A stretch of 64,000 bases of DNA from Babesia bovis T2Bo (GCF_000165395.2 NC_010575.1:481001-545000); one strand, 5' to 3'. Shown: positions 43,701 to 58,840, counted from the stretch's first letter. Notes: generated by a model from the sequence alone, not told the origin. Program-made: numbers and translations.

Positions 43701-46700
43701 GTCAGTGGGTCAATCTTTGACAAGCCTCTAGCGCGGTCACCAACTTTAGTCGTTACAGTACCATTGACTAAATTCGTCATGAATTCTAGTGGGTCTAGTT
43801 CAACACTGACATCCGTATTCAAAACTGACCATGAATCTAACATTATAGAGTATACGCATAGACGCTCCTCTGCTCCCAAAGATATCTTGCGAAGTGATAT
43901 CAATATCCCAGTGATGACAGCCAAAGTAGAACCTGGCAAATCATACTGTAACTCTATATATAAATTCAAAAGACCCATTGCATATTCATGCATCTTTTGG
44001 AATAAACTAGAAGATATTGCACCCATAATGTGTTGGTGAGATATCCAGCATCCGAGAAACCTCACTCGCTGATTAAAGAAGAAAGTCAATGCAGTGTTTG
44101 GGCTCTCAATGTCCTTCATTGGCAACTTCAGCAATCTATCAATAGACAAGTGAAAGTCACGTTCAGAATCCAGATAACTATCGACAAACGATAAGACAGC
44201 GTCCGCAGTAATACTCTTATCGGCATACCCGCATGGAATTATACGATCCATGCCAAGTCGTTGGAGCTCAAACATTAGACCTACTTCATCCAGAATGCGA
44301 TTGCGAAACAACGGCGTGCTGTAACCCAAAAAGACGTTGCAGTCAGCAGTGCCAGATAGCGTCAAGCAAAGCTTGTTGTATATGTACTCCACAGTCTTCG
44401 TCGACCCGGATGCTTTGGCATACAGTAGATAGTGCAAAAACTGGATAATATCCAAAGTGGACTTCACAGAGGCTCCATTTGACACTGCAATCCGCATGTT
44501 TCCAATCATAGCAGTGACGTCAACATTGTCGAGTGCACGCACTATGGTATCCATACTGCCTGAAACCATCATATACAACGCCGTGTGTATATCGTATCGG
44601 CAATTATTGTTCTCCATCCAGAGATCCAACCATGGTTGTAACATCTTGAAGTTGGAAATATAGCCCACTTCCAGGAGACGCCGCATCCTGCTATCGAAAT
44701 CTCCCGGAACGCTTCTCAAAAGGTACCATAACATGCGGCAGGGGTCGGATTTACCTATATCAAGCTTAGCAGCATACCAATCACGCTGTAACCAGCTCTC
44801 GAAATCTAAACAACGAGATAAAAAGTCGGTTACAATAAATATTGGTCCTTGTGAATTATCTCGGTACCACTGTAAACATGATTGCAGAATGGCAGTAACC
44901 AGCGGTTGCACTTCCGGAACGAATAATTGTGAAGCGGCTAAAGTACTTTCAAAGATTCCTAAGTCGATCATGCTCCAGCGCTTCAAAAAAGAAAGCCCGT
45001 GATATGCGTGGCCCAGTCGGTCCATGTGAGCGCCAATGACGCAGCTACAAAGTGACATGCCAACACAAGTGTGCCAATCTCGACCACACAAGCTGTGTAC
45101 TAAACGAGCGCCGTCCATCAAATGGCAACACTTGAAGAAAATGTCTATAGTGGTACCCGAGAATTCCATCAGGTTTGACAACGTGTCTGAAATGCTTCCG
45201 ACGATATCAGCCATAAATGGGCACAAGGACGCTGCCATTGGGCAGTGATTGGCAGTATATGGCATCCGCATATTGATCTCCAAACACCGATTACGGAAAG
45301 CACGAGATATCTTCCCAACGTAACTACTATCAGCAGTCATGAATATGCGGAAATTAGGATGAGGACGAATTACACGGTTGCAATCACCGCTTTCATTCAA
45401 TGAAAAACTACCACCAGACTCAAGCAGTGAATTTAGACGATCAAGTATGGCAGGGTTGGTATTGTGAATTCCACTCAACAATACCCATGTACCACATTCA
45501 ATGGAGCGCACCAAAGCACTATCAACCCAACGGAAACTGGGCGTTGAATCAGTATATACCTGCTCGAAACCACCTAATAGATCACCAGTGTCAAAACATG
45601 GCAACATGGTTATCTCAGTAAGCACCTGACCACGTGACCTAGCCATGCTTTTAACCAGACTCTTCTTGCCACTCAAACTAGGACCTACAAGTAGAACTGG
45701 AAAGTTCAAGTGAGTGCCCATAGCAACCAAGTAAATCAACTGCTCATGTGATTGCATCCAAATGGGCTCATAAGTATATAGATTGCACACTGTACCATGA
45801 CCGTAAGAAATAGGCGATGGGTATTGATCACGATATATATCAAAACTGGGTATGTTAGAAGTTACCGACATTGCTAGCAACTTCCAAATCTCGTCATATA
45901 AGTTCTTGGAATCTAAACGTGACATAAATATGAACCGGAAGCAATCATCGAAATTAGGACCAGCACTCAAAGCATCACATAGCCTTATGCAATCACGCAG
46001 ATTCCAATCCCATGTATTCGTATGATCCAGAGACCGTATAGCAAATAACAACTGTACTACACGGTGTATAGTATCAGCAGAAAGGCCTGGATACCTATGA
46101 CGTAAAATAGCACAGTAGTCATCAAAGCCTAGACTTGGGTAATGTAAAATAGTGAAACGATTCAAAAACGATTTTGGCAAATGCTTGCGCCCACCACCAC
46201 CGGTAACAGGGTTTTGACAACCAAACAAACGGAACTTATCATGGCATTTAATAAAACGATCCAGCTCTGGAATAAAAGTCTCCCTTCGGTGATCTAGCAA
46301 CGCATTCAAACCCTCGAGAACCTGCTGACTAGCCAAATTCAACTCGTCAAGAACGGCCCAGTGACCATTAATAGCAGCATCGAGGACTGGACCATTATGC
46401 CACCGAAATCTTGAAGCGTCGCCAGAACCACTTGGGATGTCAGACCCAAATAAATCCATAATGTCAGTGTGCTCAGACAGATTGACACGGACTAATTTAG
46501 TGTCATAAATGGTAGCCAACGCACCTATACTGGCAGTCTTGCCAACACCAGGTTCACCCTCAAGTAATATTGGACGATCTACCTTAAGAGCTCGTAATAT
46601 CTTTCCAAACATAGATAAGCTGCTTTTAGAACCCAAAGCAAAACTCGGTAGAGAATCGGCAGTGCCACACCGAGATAGTTCGGATATTACCCATGAAATG

Positions 46701-49700
46701 TCGCCAAAAGTAGAACACATGGCATCAACGTCAATACCAGGCACATAACTACAAACAATCTCCAAAACGTCACGCAAAACTATAGGGGAGTCATTTGGCA
46801 TGGATTTATCCAAGAATACCACATGCGCACCATGTAAAAACGAATCTAGTGATACGTCTTTGCCCATGTACTCAACCCATTTAATTATATCACGAAGAGT
46901 CAACTTCTGGTATGAAGATCGACCATTGTAAAGACGAACGACATCAGACATTGAAAATGCAATCCAATCGGGAGCCCCAATGATGTATTTGTCCACTACA
47001 CTACGTATAGCATCACAGCTGTCGAATTCAGGTGTTGGGATGTATATCACAGTAAAGCGGTTCAATAAAGCAGGACTGAGTTCACGTTTACCATGGTCGC
47101 CACTGGGATTCATTGTAGCCAAAAACCTAAATTGCTCATGAGCTTTTAAAACGCGTAAATTACGCCCGCCAGCTTCAGGGATAGTCAACGTGCTTTCAGA
47201 TTCCAAAACTGAATTCATCTTCTCCAAAACCGCGTCATCAGCTAGTGAAATCTCATCAGCGAGAAACCAATGACCTTTTTCCATTGATCTGGTCAGTGGA
47301 CCATCAACCCATTCAAATAACACATTGGAGAAAGATCGTATAAGGTTGGTGCATATGTTAATCAACTCTTGCTTACAGGGTTTCTTCTTCTGCCGTTTGG
47401 CGTCGCGGTCAACAGTGACATTGGGTATAATTACGTCATCTTCTAACAACTTGTTCACGTGATTTAACGTTTCAATCATACGATCACGATCTATTTGGCT
47501 AATGGGTATCGAAATGGATTCACGCAGGAAAGTGACCAAATCATGGCAACGCAAATCATCCTCAAAGTAGTCAACCAAAGTGCACATGTTAGCATGGAAT
47601 GACCTCAAACCACGTATCGGACGGAAGCTTCCAATGAAGTCACTAGCCTCAGTATTTTTACTGAGGTTTAGCACTTCCAACTCACAATTATTAAGCCTGG
47701 CCAAAAGTTGACATACGGTAGTCTTCCCAATGCCAGTGTCACCCACTAGGAGAACAGGTTCTCTCTTTTCAATAGCAGCGATAAGCAAAGCCAACAATCG
47801 GTCAGTAGTTCCCTCAAACCAAAGGTACCGTTCCCTCTTAAACAGCTCATATATGGTGATCCCTCTAGATGCCATAAATTTGTTGACGAATGCATCAGAC
47901 GTGTAGTCAACCACCAATTTTTTAGGCTTGTTTGGATTCGACAATAAGCAGCAGCGCTCCAAAATGTCCCGGATAATATCCTTGTCCAAGGGGTCGCGTA
48001 ACTTATCGGCTATCACGCACCAGCCGTAATAAGCCAAACACTCATCATTGTCACGAACACGGTTCCCCCAACGTATCAAATCACGCAATGTAATCATCAC
48101 ACTGTGACGCTCAAAAGCCATGGAGTTCAAGGGACATGTAAGAAGAGCCTGAAATGTAGAAACTATCCTCTCAGCACGAGAAAGTGGTATTAAACAACGC
48201 TGGTGAAGTACCTGTTGTAAATCAACAGAGTCTAAACAATCAATATAAAGTTGCACAAATCTATTGCAAAATGCCTTCGACAACTGCTTACGGCCTCCAT
48301 AAATGCTGTTAGCAGGGTTCTGAGTAGCGAAAATCATAAACTCAGGGTGTGACTTTATAGTCTCACCGGTCTCCGGAATGTAAATTTCACGGTTGTCATC
48401 CAAAATGCGGTTAATGGCCTCAAGAACCTGACTTGGAGCTAAATTCAATTCGTCAAGAATGACCCAGTCGCCTTGCTTCATAGCCGTGACTATAGGACCG
48501 TAATTGAAACGTAACTTAGACGAAGCAACATCAAAAACAAACTGGCCCAAATACTCTGATATATCAGTATGCTCATGGTTGTTTATACGCACGCACCTGT
48601 GCCCAGTAATTGCACATAAGTACTGTACTAACGAGGTTTTACCGGCTGCTGTAGGGCCTTCTAAAAGCACTGGAACACGCAAACCACTGAGGATACGGCA
48701 TAAACGCTTGAGATTCTTCGCAATGTTTGGAGTAACTATGAAGTGCCCTTGGTGTTCAATAGGCTCAGTACCTCTTCTGATCCAATAACCTTCAACACGA
48801 ACGTAGTTTACACTCTCCTCAAAAGGTAAACTTAGGTCGCGCGGTATCGTAGGTAACAAAGATGCCAATTTTGCATATGATACCGGACCCAAAGAAGAAG
48901 CGAAACATGATAAGAAACCATCAACAAATGCCTCGTGACCGTTCCTAACCGGTCGGTGACTACGCTGCATTACATTCTGAATGTAATACAGGCATCTCAC
49001 TAAATTGCGTAAAGTGAACGTCGGCGAATTGTATGAACCGTCCTCTAGTGCACCAGAACGACATAGTTCAATTGCCTTCAAATAAAAATGAGCAATATCA
49101 GCACTAGGGATGCTACGGTCATCCACAGATATATAAGAACCAATCACAATGGAAATGTCGTCTATAGTGCTAACTTCATCAACAAAAATCTCAGTCATAT
49201 CCATGCGAAATTTCGAGGGCAACTCCTTCTTACCACTCGTGAAGGTCACTACGTCACCCATTCTAATGGTAGGAGGGTTCATACAAGCAAATATACGGAA
49301 GTTTTCGTGTATATCAATGACACGACTGCCACACTCATACAACTCAAACGTTCTACGTCTGTTTGAAAGGATACCAACAAAACGCTGAAGGAGATCTGAT
49401 GGTGCCAAATTGATTTCATCAAGTAAAATCCACCAGCCTTCTTGCATAGCACGAATCAATAAACCGTCTTCAAACTTAAATTGAAGTGGTGCACCGGTTG
49501 ATTTTAGCATTGTTACGTATTTTTGTAAAATGGTCTCCCCTGCTTCAGAAATAGAGTCCAAAGGCTGCTGAAGAAGTGATAGGTTCAAATCTATTCTCAT
49601 AGGCTCACATACACCACGCAAGTTGCAGTCACCACGAAGTGTAGATAGCTCATTAGAAATCTCACCAGTCAGTAACAAACTCAACTTAGATGCACAAGCT

Positions 49701-51730
49701 GATATAGTGCGTAAAACCATGCGATGCAATCCTTTGTGTAAAAGATCATACACGTGCTCAAAAAAACATAGTAAGTTGTCATTTATCACACAACAACGTA
49801 ACAAAATATCAATAGCCTTTTGAAACAGCGTTTTGCAAACATCAGCCATGTTATCTGGATAAAAACCGCCAATCAAATCTTCAGCCTCGGATTGATCACT
49901 AAACACATATACCTTAAGAACATTACCAGTTAACTTAGCGAATTGTTGAACTATAGCCGTCTTACCGGTACCGGTCTCACCAACCAATAATACAGGTTCA
50001 TTATAGAGGTAACACGACATCAGTTGGTGCAGAACCTTAAGGTGTACACTGGTATTATCACGTTCTTTTATTTGGTTCAGCGGTAAAAGCGCACTGCATG
50101 ATGACCCAGAAAGACCAAGTCTTTCTCCAATCTCACTCAGAACAGAATCACGCGTATTGGAGCATGAAATACCTGCCAAGAGAACACCATAGAAGGCTTC
50201 CAAAATTGACCCCTTGGTGGCACTTGAAAGGTAACCCTCAAAACTTGTGCCACATTCAAGTAAGCGATGCACAATCTTAAATAAATCCGATATGTTGAAA
50301 CCCCGGTGGTTACTTAAGTGGTCCTTTAAAGAAAAAAATGTAGACACCAATAAGTCACATATCAGAGAAACGGAGGGCCAACGCTTTGAAATGATGTAAC
50401 GACAATCAGAATCAGTCAGTGGCGGTATATTGATTGCAGGCAAGTATTTACAATTCCCGTTTAACATAGATACATTCTTGGTGGTGATGAAAATGTGAAA
50501 GGTGCTGGAAGCGTGAACAACCTCATTCAACTCCGGAATCAACAGACTGCCATTCTCACAGATGCTGTATAATAAACAAGCAACGCTGTCGGATATGTTG
50601 TCGTCAAAAATCAACCAACGACCATCGCGCATGGCACTAGTTAACACGCCATAAATAAACTTAAATTCACCCACCTTGTCACTACAAACCCAGTATCCTA
50701 TTAAAGATTTCACATCGGTAGTCTCGTCAGTGTATATACGGCTCACATAGTCGGATGGAATACCAAGACGAGTTGCCAACTCACGTATGTAATATTCTTT
50801 GCAGTTTTCACCCGATATAACCGAACCTATACCAACATCAACCTTGCATAACATACTCGATAGGACATCTAAGGAATACGGTAACTCCACAAAATCACTA
50901 TTACACAAGTTGGCAATCGATCGCATATATGATGTCCTCTGACCAATAGATAATAAATTAAAAGACAAGGACGGTTGCAAAGTAGAACCTAAGTTTATAT
51001 GAATATCCACAAAGCTACATTCCTGGCTCCAAAAACTACCAGACGGAGAACTAGCTTGCAAAGAACTGTCCTCTAATTCACAAACAGGTAAATTTCGCCC
51101 AAATGACATTAAAATTAACGATATATCACGCATTAGACGAAGCTTATATTGAAGCGCATCATTAGAAACGAGTGCTCGACTGGCTAAATCTTCTGCTATT
51201 GCGTCATTTAAACCGTCTTCCTTCGAGATGTTGTACAAAATAAGCCTAGATGAACGACGAAGACGAAAATCGTGACGCAGTCGCCAAAATAATATTAAGC
51301 GCTCTAAAAGTAGACCTCTGTCTATTCTGTTTGATTGTAACAATTCCATGCAGACTGACAATGTAATATCAGGAGCTGAAGATGCGATAATGGCAGATGT
51401 ATTAGGGTTCAGTAAACAAGCGGTGCAGAGATACCGTAATTTAGACAAACCCAGAGATGCATTGTGCCCTGAATTGTCCATCACAGAATGAGTACAATCT
51501 TTTATTGAAGCGCAAAAGGCTTCTTTATTGTAGAATCCAGCACCAAAAACGTCAAGGATGCTAAACAAGGCTGGATCAGTGATTCCATCGTTATCCGACA
51601 GACTGTCGAATACAGTGTCTAAGCGACGTATAACTACATTTGAGTCAAATATAACATCCTCACCAATAGAAGACGAAACTGCATTTACAATGTTCACAAA
51701 GTAAGAGCGCCACTCATCGGACACATTCAT
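37714..51730 (-). CDS. MDN1: Midasin, AAA+ ribosome-assembly motor
   Basis: Five exons: 39436-51730 (12.3 kb), 38581-39304, 38302-38545, 37868-38243 and 37714-37832. Introns are 131, 35, 58 and 35 nt, and the product is about 4585 residues. Midasin/Rea1 is a dynein-like AAA+ ring that strips assembly factors from pre-60S particles. Six AAA modules are visible. The first has lost its P-loop, four have P-loops GETGTGKT (~582), GPTAAGKT (~1023), GDTGIGKT (~1328) and GEPGVGKT (~1723), and the sixth is degenerate (GPSLSGKK, ~2013). A long helical linker follows, then a D/E-rich tail (~3860-4100). The MIDAS domain has the DxSxS motif in LAIDNSRSMS (~4393), and the end ALP-like LPTILSDLLRWVM fits the family. 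The ATG at 51730 was chosen over an in-frame GTG. Confidence 0.96.
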
Positions 51731-52135
51731 TTTAAGGGAAAACACGCCACATGAAATTCAGCAGACACATGATTAAACTAAACACCTATTTTACTCATAA
51801 TAGGGGTGCGCTGCAGTTGTAAAAATGTATAAGTATTATCAATATAAGAAGCAATCTATAATCCTTTCTAACCACGCCGCACAACAGGACATAGACGAGA
51901 TGCTAACGTACAGTCAATCTGAAACGACGACACATCAACATATCATTGAATATATGTGTGTAATTTATTATTACGGTGACATGTGTATAAGCTTTAAATT
52001 GGTAGACAGCAAATAGTGTGTGTTGCAGTAACAGCAACATCCCGCTGAAATTGCAACGTAACGTGTAGATAAATCAAAATAACCCTTTTAATTCGCCTTA
52101 AAGATGCATACAATAACTCAAAGAATCAAAACAGT
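51731..52135. other. Intergenic, MAM33 to MDN1
   Basis: 405 nt, AT-rich, between two minus-strand genes. A 63-codon + strand frame (51825-52016) has no coding character. Confidence 0.4.
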
Positions 52136-53087
52136 CTAAGCAAGGAACTTCTCTAGGCCCTTTAGCCAGAAGATATATTCACGCTGCTCCTTGTCTATGC
52201 TGCAAGAATCAATGAAATCACACAACTCCCCATCGATGCCCAAACTACCAAGCCATTCATCAAGAGTAGCCTGTAGACTGTCATCCAAATCTTCAAAGTC
52301 AGGTCCATTATATGTTGAAACAGAATTCTTGGAAGCCTCGTCACTGAAGAAACGAACGTTGCAAATCATATAACGGAATTTGTCGTCATTTTGAAGAGTA
52401 CTGCAGTAAAAGGTAATACCTTGTCCAGTTGGTTTCTCAACCGTTACAGAAAAGTCAGTCATCTCAGCCTGGGCCTCACCATCACCTTCAGTCTCAAAGG
52501 GAGAGACCAACTGAAAATCAACAGTAACCTTCTTGCCTGAACATTAATAAGTTTAAATGAAGTTATTATTACGGCCTTTGATACTCAATTCGGATTTTAA
52601 TTTTACCCACAAAAAAGCCAGAGCCACTAATTTTAAAACAACAATGTAATAACATATACAGTAACTATATATGACACGCTAGACGAGCAAACAACGACAC
52701 AACAACCAATTTGTCAAATCCCAAACTACCGAGGTCAAGTAACGTACCGTCAACCGTCTTTTCTAACGTCATGTTAATGTCACCGTCCTTCTCAACAAAA
52801 TTCCAATCTGCATATAATTTATCATCACACACAACACATTTACCGTTCTTCTCCAAAAAAGTTTTGATGTTAGCAGGAGACTCATAGTTGGAATTCTCAT
52901 GCTGAATTTCACCTTGAACCAACTCGCGAAGCTTCTCTGATTCAGCGGAAAACCCACGGATACATTGGGAAATTGTTCCACTACGCACATACGGCTGGAA
53001 TCCACGGTAGCCAACAGAACGAAGAGATGTCAAACGGCAGCTGCCGAAACGACGAACATTACGCAAAAGAGCGGCGCGGATATGCAT
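52136..53087 (-). CDS. Mitochondrial matrix acidic protein MAM33/p32
   Basis: Exons 52748-53087 and 52136-52536 with a 211-nt intron give 246 residues. The N-terminus is an arginine-rich mitochondrial presequence (MHIRAALLRNVRRFGSCRL). The mature part begins with KLRELVQGEIQHE, as in the MAM33/p32 (C1QBP) family, is acidic, and has alternating strands (GKKVTVDFQLVSPFE, MTDFSVTVEKP, ITFYCSTLQND). It ends with the conserved helix pair YNGPDFEDLDDSLQATLDEWLGSLGID and EYIFWLKGLEKFL. The family forms a doughnut-shaped trimer in the matrix with roles in translation and respiration. The intron is far longer than most others here. Confidence 0.88.
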
Positions 53088-53605
53088 TGTTGTAACAATT
53101 TAAGCTAATGAAATGACAGAATAATACCGAAACAAAAAAAATTCTAATGAAGTGAAGCTATTACGGTAGAAGGCGAAACTCATAGGACGGACTAAAAATG
53201 GGGGTGTCACACATCATCAAACAACGGTATTAATATGGTAGACATGGTTCAGTAGGTGTTGTTCTAATAAGTGTAAACGAAAGGTGTGTAGTTAGTGTCG
53301 CAACAACGCAGACTATTAAGATCTATAATCTAGACATTAAATAGAAAAGATTGATGAACAGCCATAATACACTCAATTATTCACAAATAAGGTTACACAT
53401 ACATAAATATATACACATAAAACCAAATAAGTAAGTGATGTGTCGAAATGTGTAAATGTAAGATATTGGCAACATGCTGTACCAAGCGCTCCAATAAATA
53501 CACATATTTACGCTACTGTGCGACACGCTAAAGTTGACTGTATCACAATGTGCTTGAAATGTTTGATTTTTCAATGTTATATACGTAGAATCATCGAAAT
53601 AAAAT
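53088..53605. other. Intergenic, MAM33 upstream
   Basis: 518 nt, very AT-rich, with no supported ORF. The minus-strand frame 53377-53640 runs through the tRNA gene and is a shadow. Confidence 0.4.
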
Positions 53606-53688
53606 TGCACGGAGTGGGGTTCGAACCCACGCGGTCTCACGACCAGAGGATCTTAAGTCCCCCTCCTTAACCACTCGGACATCCGTGC
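53606..53688 (-). tRNA. tRNA-Leu (anticodon UAA)
   Basis: On the minus strand a complete cloverleaf can be folded. The acceptor stem pairs GCACGGA with TCCGTGC, and discriminator A is at 53606. The D arm contains GAGTGGTTAAGG. The anticodon loop CTTAAGA gives anticodon TAA. A long variable arm (CTGGTCGTGAGACC region) marks a class II tRNA, and the T arm contains GGTTCGAACC. There is no intron. Length is 83 nt without CCA. A short T-run downstream (53601-53604 complement) serves as pol III terminator. Confidence 0.95.
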
Positions 53689-53746
53689 CCGCCATGGGGC
53701 CATAATGTATATTCATATTTACCACTCGGGTTGATGATGGGCAACT

Positions 53747-55152
<1,406 letters not shown>

Positions 55153-55298
55153 TTTTAAAATAGGTTTTTTCCAATGTGATGGTATGCTATTCAACAAATT
55201 GTGTAGACAGTCGTCTTCAATGGAGCCTATAGTAAAGCATCTCCTAGATGGGGAATTAGTAAACCATTTTGCAACCTAACTACACATTGTATTTAGGA

Positions 55299-56775
55299 AT
55301 GATTGGTCTTAACATTAATAGGTGTGGACTTGTATACCTTCGTAGGACTTCATCGACCTATGTAACGTGCGGAACAAGAAAGCATCAACTACTCCAGTCA
55401 TGTGTAAAGCGTAGATGCACAAATTTAAAGTATATAAACACTAATAGAGTTGCTAAGCAACTGGGAGATCATAACAATACATGGAATGCTTCTAAAAAAA
55501 TAGAAGACCATGCAGTATCAGGCCTATATGGTAATGCTTCTGCATTCCATACACATGGATCAAGTAACGGGGCGAAAGGAAACTGGTTCTTACTGATGAG
55601 ACATGGAGGAGAACGAGCAGTTGCAATTTGGTTATTAGGTAAGGTATAGTAGACTGAGTCGTAATAAATACACAGCATCCGCGGGAATGACGGCAGGAGT
55701 GATGGCAATGGGAGCCTACGTAAGACTGAGAGAAAGCGGTTTGTCCATGCTAGACTGGCATCTTCTTGGGAAGTATTTACCTAAAGATGAAGAGGAATGG
55801 ATGGAAGAATTTAATAAATATAAAGTAGGTGCTGTATGTAGGATTAATCACCTTTTATAGACAACTCCGGAGTATCAACAGGTACATTTTGGTATCGATC
55901 TAGATGATTACAAAAATATATTCATAAATGAGTGGCTACATCGCATGATGGGAAGAACATCAGGTCTGTTCTTTGGCGCAGGCGCACTCTATCTTGCGTT
56001 GCGAAGGCAACTTGGACCTGGAGGTTACTTTATCACCCTGGGTAATGAGATTTTTGAGTAGAATGTATAATTTTCAGTTGTCTCTGCTCTTGGATTAGGA
56101 CAAGCTTTTGTAGGTAAATGGATGGTAGATAGCGGTTTCAAAGAACTTCAAACTGAAAATAGAACTCCAAGGTATGGCCTGAAAGATAGTCACATATAAC
56201 TCTACAGGGTATCACCGTACAGGCTATGTATACATTTTTCAAACGCTCTGGCGATGTATTCAATTTGTTTCTGGAACGGATTTAAGATTATTAAATCTCA
56301 ACCCCTATTAGCTCCAGCACCAGCCCTCCTTAAAGTACGCAGAATGGCCATGATCACATTAAGCTCAATGTTTTGCACCATGGTATACGGAACTTTGGTT
56401 GCGGGTAATGACGCAGGACTAGCGTACAATACTTGGCCAAAAATGATGGACACATTTATACCAAACGACTACGCAGAGGTTAACAGTGCAAAACATCTGT
56501 TTGAAAAAACGGGTGTTATCCAGTTTAATCATAGATGCCTGGGATATATAACCTTCCTTATGAGTCTTGCAACCTACTATAAAGCGAGGTCGCCCGGTGT
56601 ACCGCGTGCCGTAAGGAGCCTTGCAATGGGTGTGACGCACGCAGCTGTCCTCCAGATTGTAATAGGCGTTATCACAGTCCTCAAAACTGTACCTCTCCAT
56701 GGAGCTATGGCGCACCACACCAATGCTATGGTACTCTGGTCTATGCTATTGATGCTCTTGGTAAGGCTGAGGTGA
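55299..56775 (+). CDS. COX15: Heme A synthase COX15
   Basis: Exons 55299-55638, 55676-55824, 55861-56041, 56078-56171 and 56208-56775 (introns 37, 36, 36 and 36 nt) give 443 residues. A mitochondrial presequence of ~80 residues precedes eight membrane helices. The family motifs [70 protein letters not shown] and MAHHTNAM carry the four histidines expected as haem ligands. COX15 oxidises the C8 methyl of heme O to the formyl of heme A for cytochrome c oxidase. Exon phases are all consistent. Confidence 0.96.
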
Positions 56776-56909
56776 ACGCTCCTTTCAATGATGCCTAGAG
56801 CACTGGGAATGTCTCACGTAGGTTGCAAACCATAGAGTTACACGCATCACAGGTTATTATAACCATCTGTGAGACATCCTGAATAAAAATGCCGACACAA
56901 TCTACAGTG

Positions 56910-57785
56910 TTACTTTGACTTAAAGAAGCTTGTAATAGATGCCGTACCTTTGATGACAGGAAGCCTACGTTTCTTCTGCGTATTGGCGCCAGATGACATG
57001 CGTGATGATAAAGGCGTTCCATGTTGCTTTTGACCCCGATAACTAATATCTAAAACGCTAGTCGAGATGAGTGCGGTTCGCGCCTCAGTGTTTAGCATAG
57101 TAGATATGACTGACCAAGCAAAGAGAGATAATTTACCTTCTATATATTGTATGTGATGCTTCCTAATATCGTCTTTATTAGAAATGTCAGATAACAGGCA
57201 ATAGGATCCCATTACTACATTTTCTTCCTTTAATCTTTTCGTTAATGTGAGCACCTTGTATTCGACCATCATTCTGAATTTATTTACGTTCGGTTTGAAC
57301 AGGGTGTCTTTCACGCCTTCAGGTTTGATGCAGTCACATAAATACGATAGTCGATCTTGGACGCCGTCAATATTATTGTTCCATATATAAAATAGACCAG
57401 CTTCCAACCCGGGGTACTGCGACTCTTTACCATTTGGACGATACAAATCATATATACGCTGAGGAATAGAGATGAACCTAGCAGAATCGAGAAATAGTAA
57501 TGACGTCATCAAGTGGATAGCGTCAAACGGAAATGTTGCATAGATTAAATCATCGTTAACAATCAAGTTGTTGAAGAACAGGCTAACCGGTTTGAGATTA
57601 GGTACAATCCCGCGAATCCAATAAATCTTATCTTTGTATATGGTATAGAAGCTGGATTCCAAAAGAGCTCTTGGGCTTGGTAGGTTTACCACAACAACAG
57701 GTGTAGCAATAGATTCATCCAGTATCATCAAACGGGAATGATTAAATTGAGATGCCGATGTCTCTTTGGGGGGCACATTCCTCAT
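56910..57785 (-). CDS. RNASEH2B: Ribonuclease H2 subunit B
   Basis: 291 residues in one exon from the ATG at 57785. The frame is open 35 codons further, but that part is a hydrophobic stretch that does not fit the family. The sequence NNLIVNDDLIYATFPFDAIHLMTSLLFL corresponds to the conserved YLATPVDPLFLLLPIL region, followed by RFISIPQRIYD and a winged-helix segment (LSYLCDCIKPE, FRMMVEYKVLTLTKRL). The C-terminus is a basic linker and a PIP box (GTASITSFFKSK), the PCNA-binding motif expected in RNASEH2B. The complex removes ribonucleotides and RNA from DNA. Overall divergence is high, so the call depends on this combination. Confidence 0.75.
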   Translation of the reverse strand: MRNVPPKETSASQFNHSRLMILDESIATPVVVVNLPSPRALLESSFYTIYKDKIYWIRGIVPNLKPVSLFFNNLIVNDDLIYATFPFDAIHLMTSLLFLDSARFISIPQRIYDLYRPNGKESQYPGLEAGLFYIWNNNIDGVQDRLSYLCDCIKPEGVKDTLFKPNVNKFRMMVEYKVLTLTKRLKEENVVMGSYCLLSDISNKDDIRKHHIQYIEGKLSLFAWSVISTMLNTEARTALISTSVLDISYRGQKQHGTPLSSRMSSGANTQKKRRLPVIKGTASITSFFKSK

Positions 57786-58573
57786 AGAGATTAAACTAGA
57801 ATCTCCAAAAAACATTATTGCGATTAATGAAAGGATGTAGGACCCGGTTAATAGGCATACCCTTGAAAGCGGAACAAGCACATGTTCCACATAGATGTAC
57901 TACTCGATAGTGCACATTGTACAAGTCAACAATGTGGTTTAATAAAGTACTGAGCGTAACTCCTGGCTAGTAGACACCAAGTAAATATAATAACGGACCC
58001 CTGGTAATGTAGAATCATTCGATTAAACGCATATGGTTCTAACTGTACAATACCTTTAATCTATGAATAAAGAATTGGGATTCATCTTTATTGGGTAATA
58101 TTATATGGTTCCGAGCGGTTTGGTCCAAGGGGAACCAGTGTCCTTCTACACGGTATGCCTATACTTCCTCATGTGACTTTTTGTTTGTTCCTAAAGAGCA
58201 ACAGGTGATTAAATCTGTGATGTGTAGAGTGCAATCGTAGAAATGTTTAGTGGTAAACATTGGGTCCTGTTTCCTTTTCTATATGAACATACTCTACCAT
58301 AGGATTTGACTGTCTATGACCAGTATGGTCCACCGTGATAAATAATAGAGCTAAAATTATCAATGCACAGCAGTAAACTGCCCATTGAGATCATATAGTA
58401 CTCTGGAACACAAAGAATGTTTAACTAAAGTGATCCCAACAGTTACACAATTAAGCTCTTCCTACTTATTTGTGTCGCACTATAAATGTGTAACCTATTT
58501 CACATGTAGGTATCCACTAGTAACCACTGTTTAAGCCTATACCTATGCGACTAGGGGTGTATCACCGCAACTT
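57786..58573. other. Intergenic, RNASEH2B upstream
   Basis: About 790 nt with no supported feature; AT-rich. Confidence 0.4.
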
Positions 58574-58765
58574 TTACACTCCCATTCGATAACATGAACC
58601 TATTGTGTAGAAGTCATCGGTAAATAATACCATTAGGTGTGTAAATATCATGATTGTATAGTTTGTAGAGTTCCCTATAACTCTTATGGCCTCTGTGGTG
58701 GACATGTGTATATCGCCTATTAAGTGAATAAGTAGGGACATTTTCTCCTTCAAGTTCTCCTCCAT
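58574..58765 (-). CDS. Possible small ORF, unknown
   Basis: A 63-residue frame from the ATG at 58765, reading MEENLKEKMSLLIHLIGDIHMSTTEA then a hydrophobic end. The first half has the regular amphipathic pattern of a real helical protein, while the end looks like read-through, so an intron may follow near the middle. It lies 76 nt from the start of the divergent gene at 58841. No family is recognised. Low-confidence candidate. Confidence 0.25.
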   Translation of the reverse strand: MEENLKEKMSLLIHLIGDIHMSTTEAIRVIGNSTNYTIMIFTHLMVLFTDDFYTIGSCYRMGV

Positions 58766-58840
58766 TCTAAATAGCAATCATTCTGTATTATATATTCTGG
58801 GATCCTTAATTTCACTGGATTGTCCTCACATATAGACGCC

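Noticed and set aside
57786..57890. Hydrophobic 35-residue N-terminal extension of RNASEH2B as a signal peptide
   Set aside because: RNase H2 is nuclear. The hydrophobic stretch lies before a better-placed ATG and is likely untranslated.
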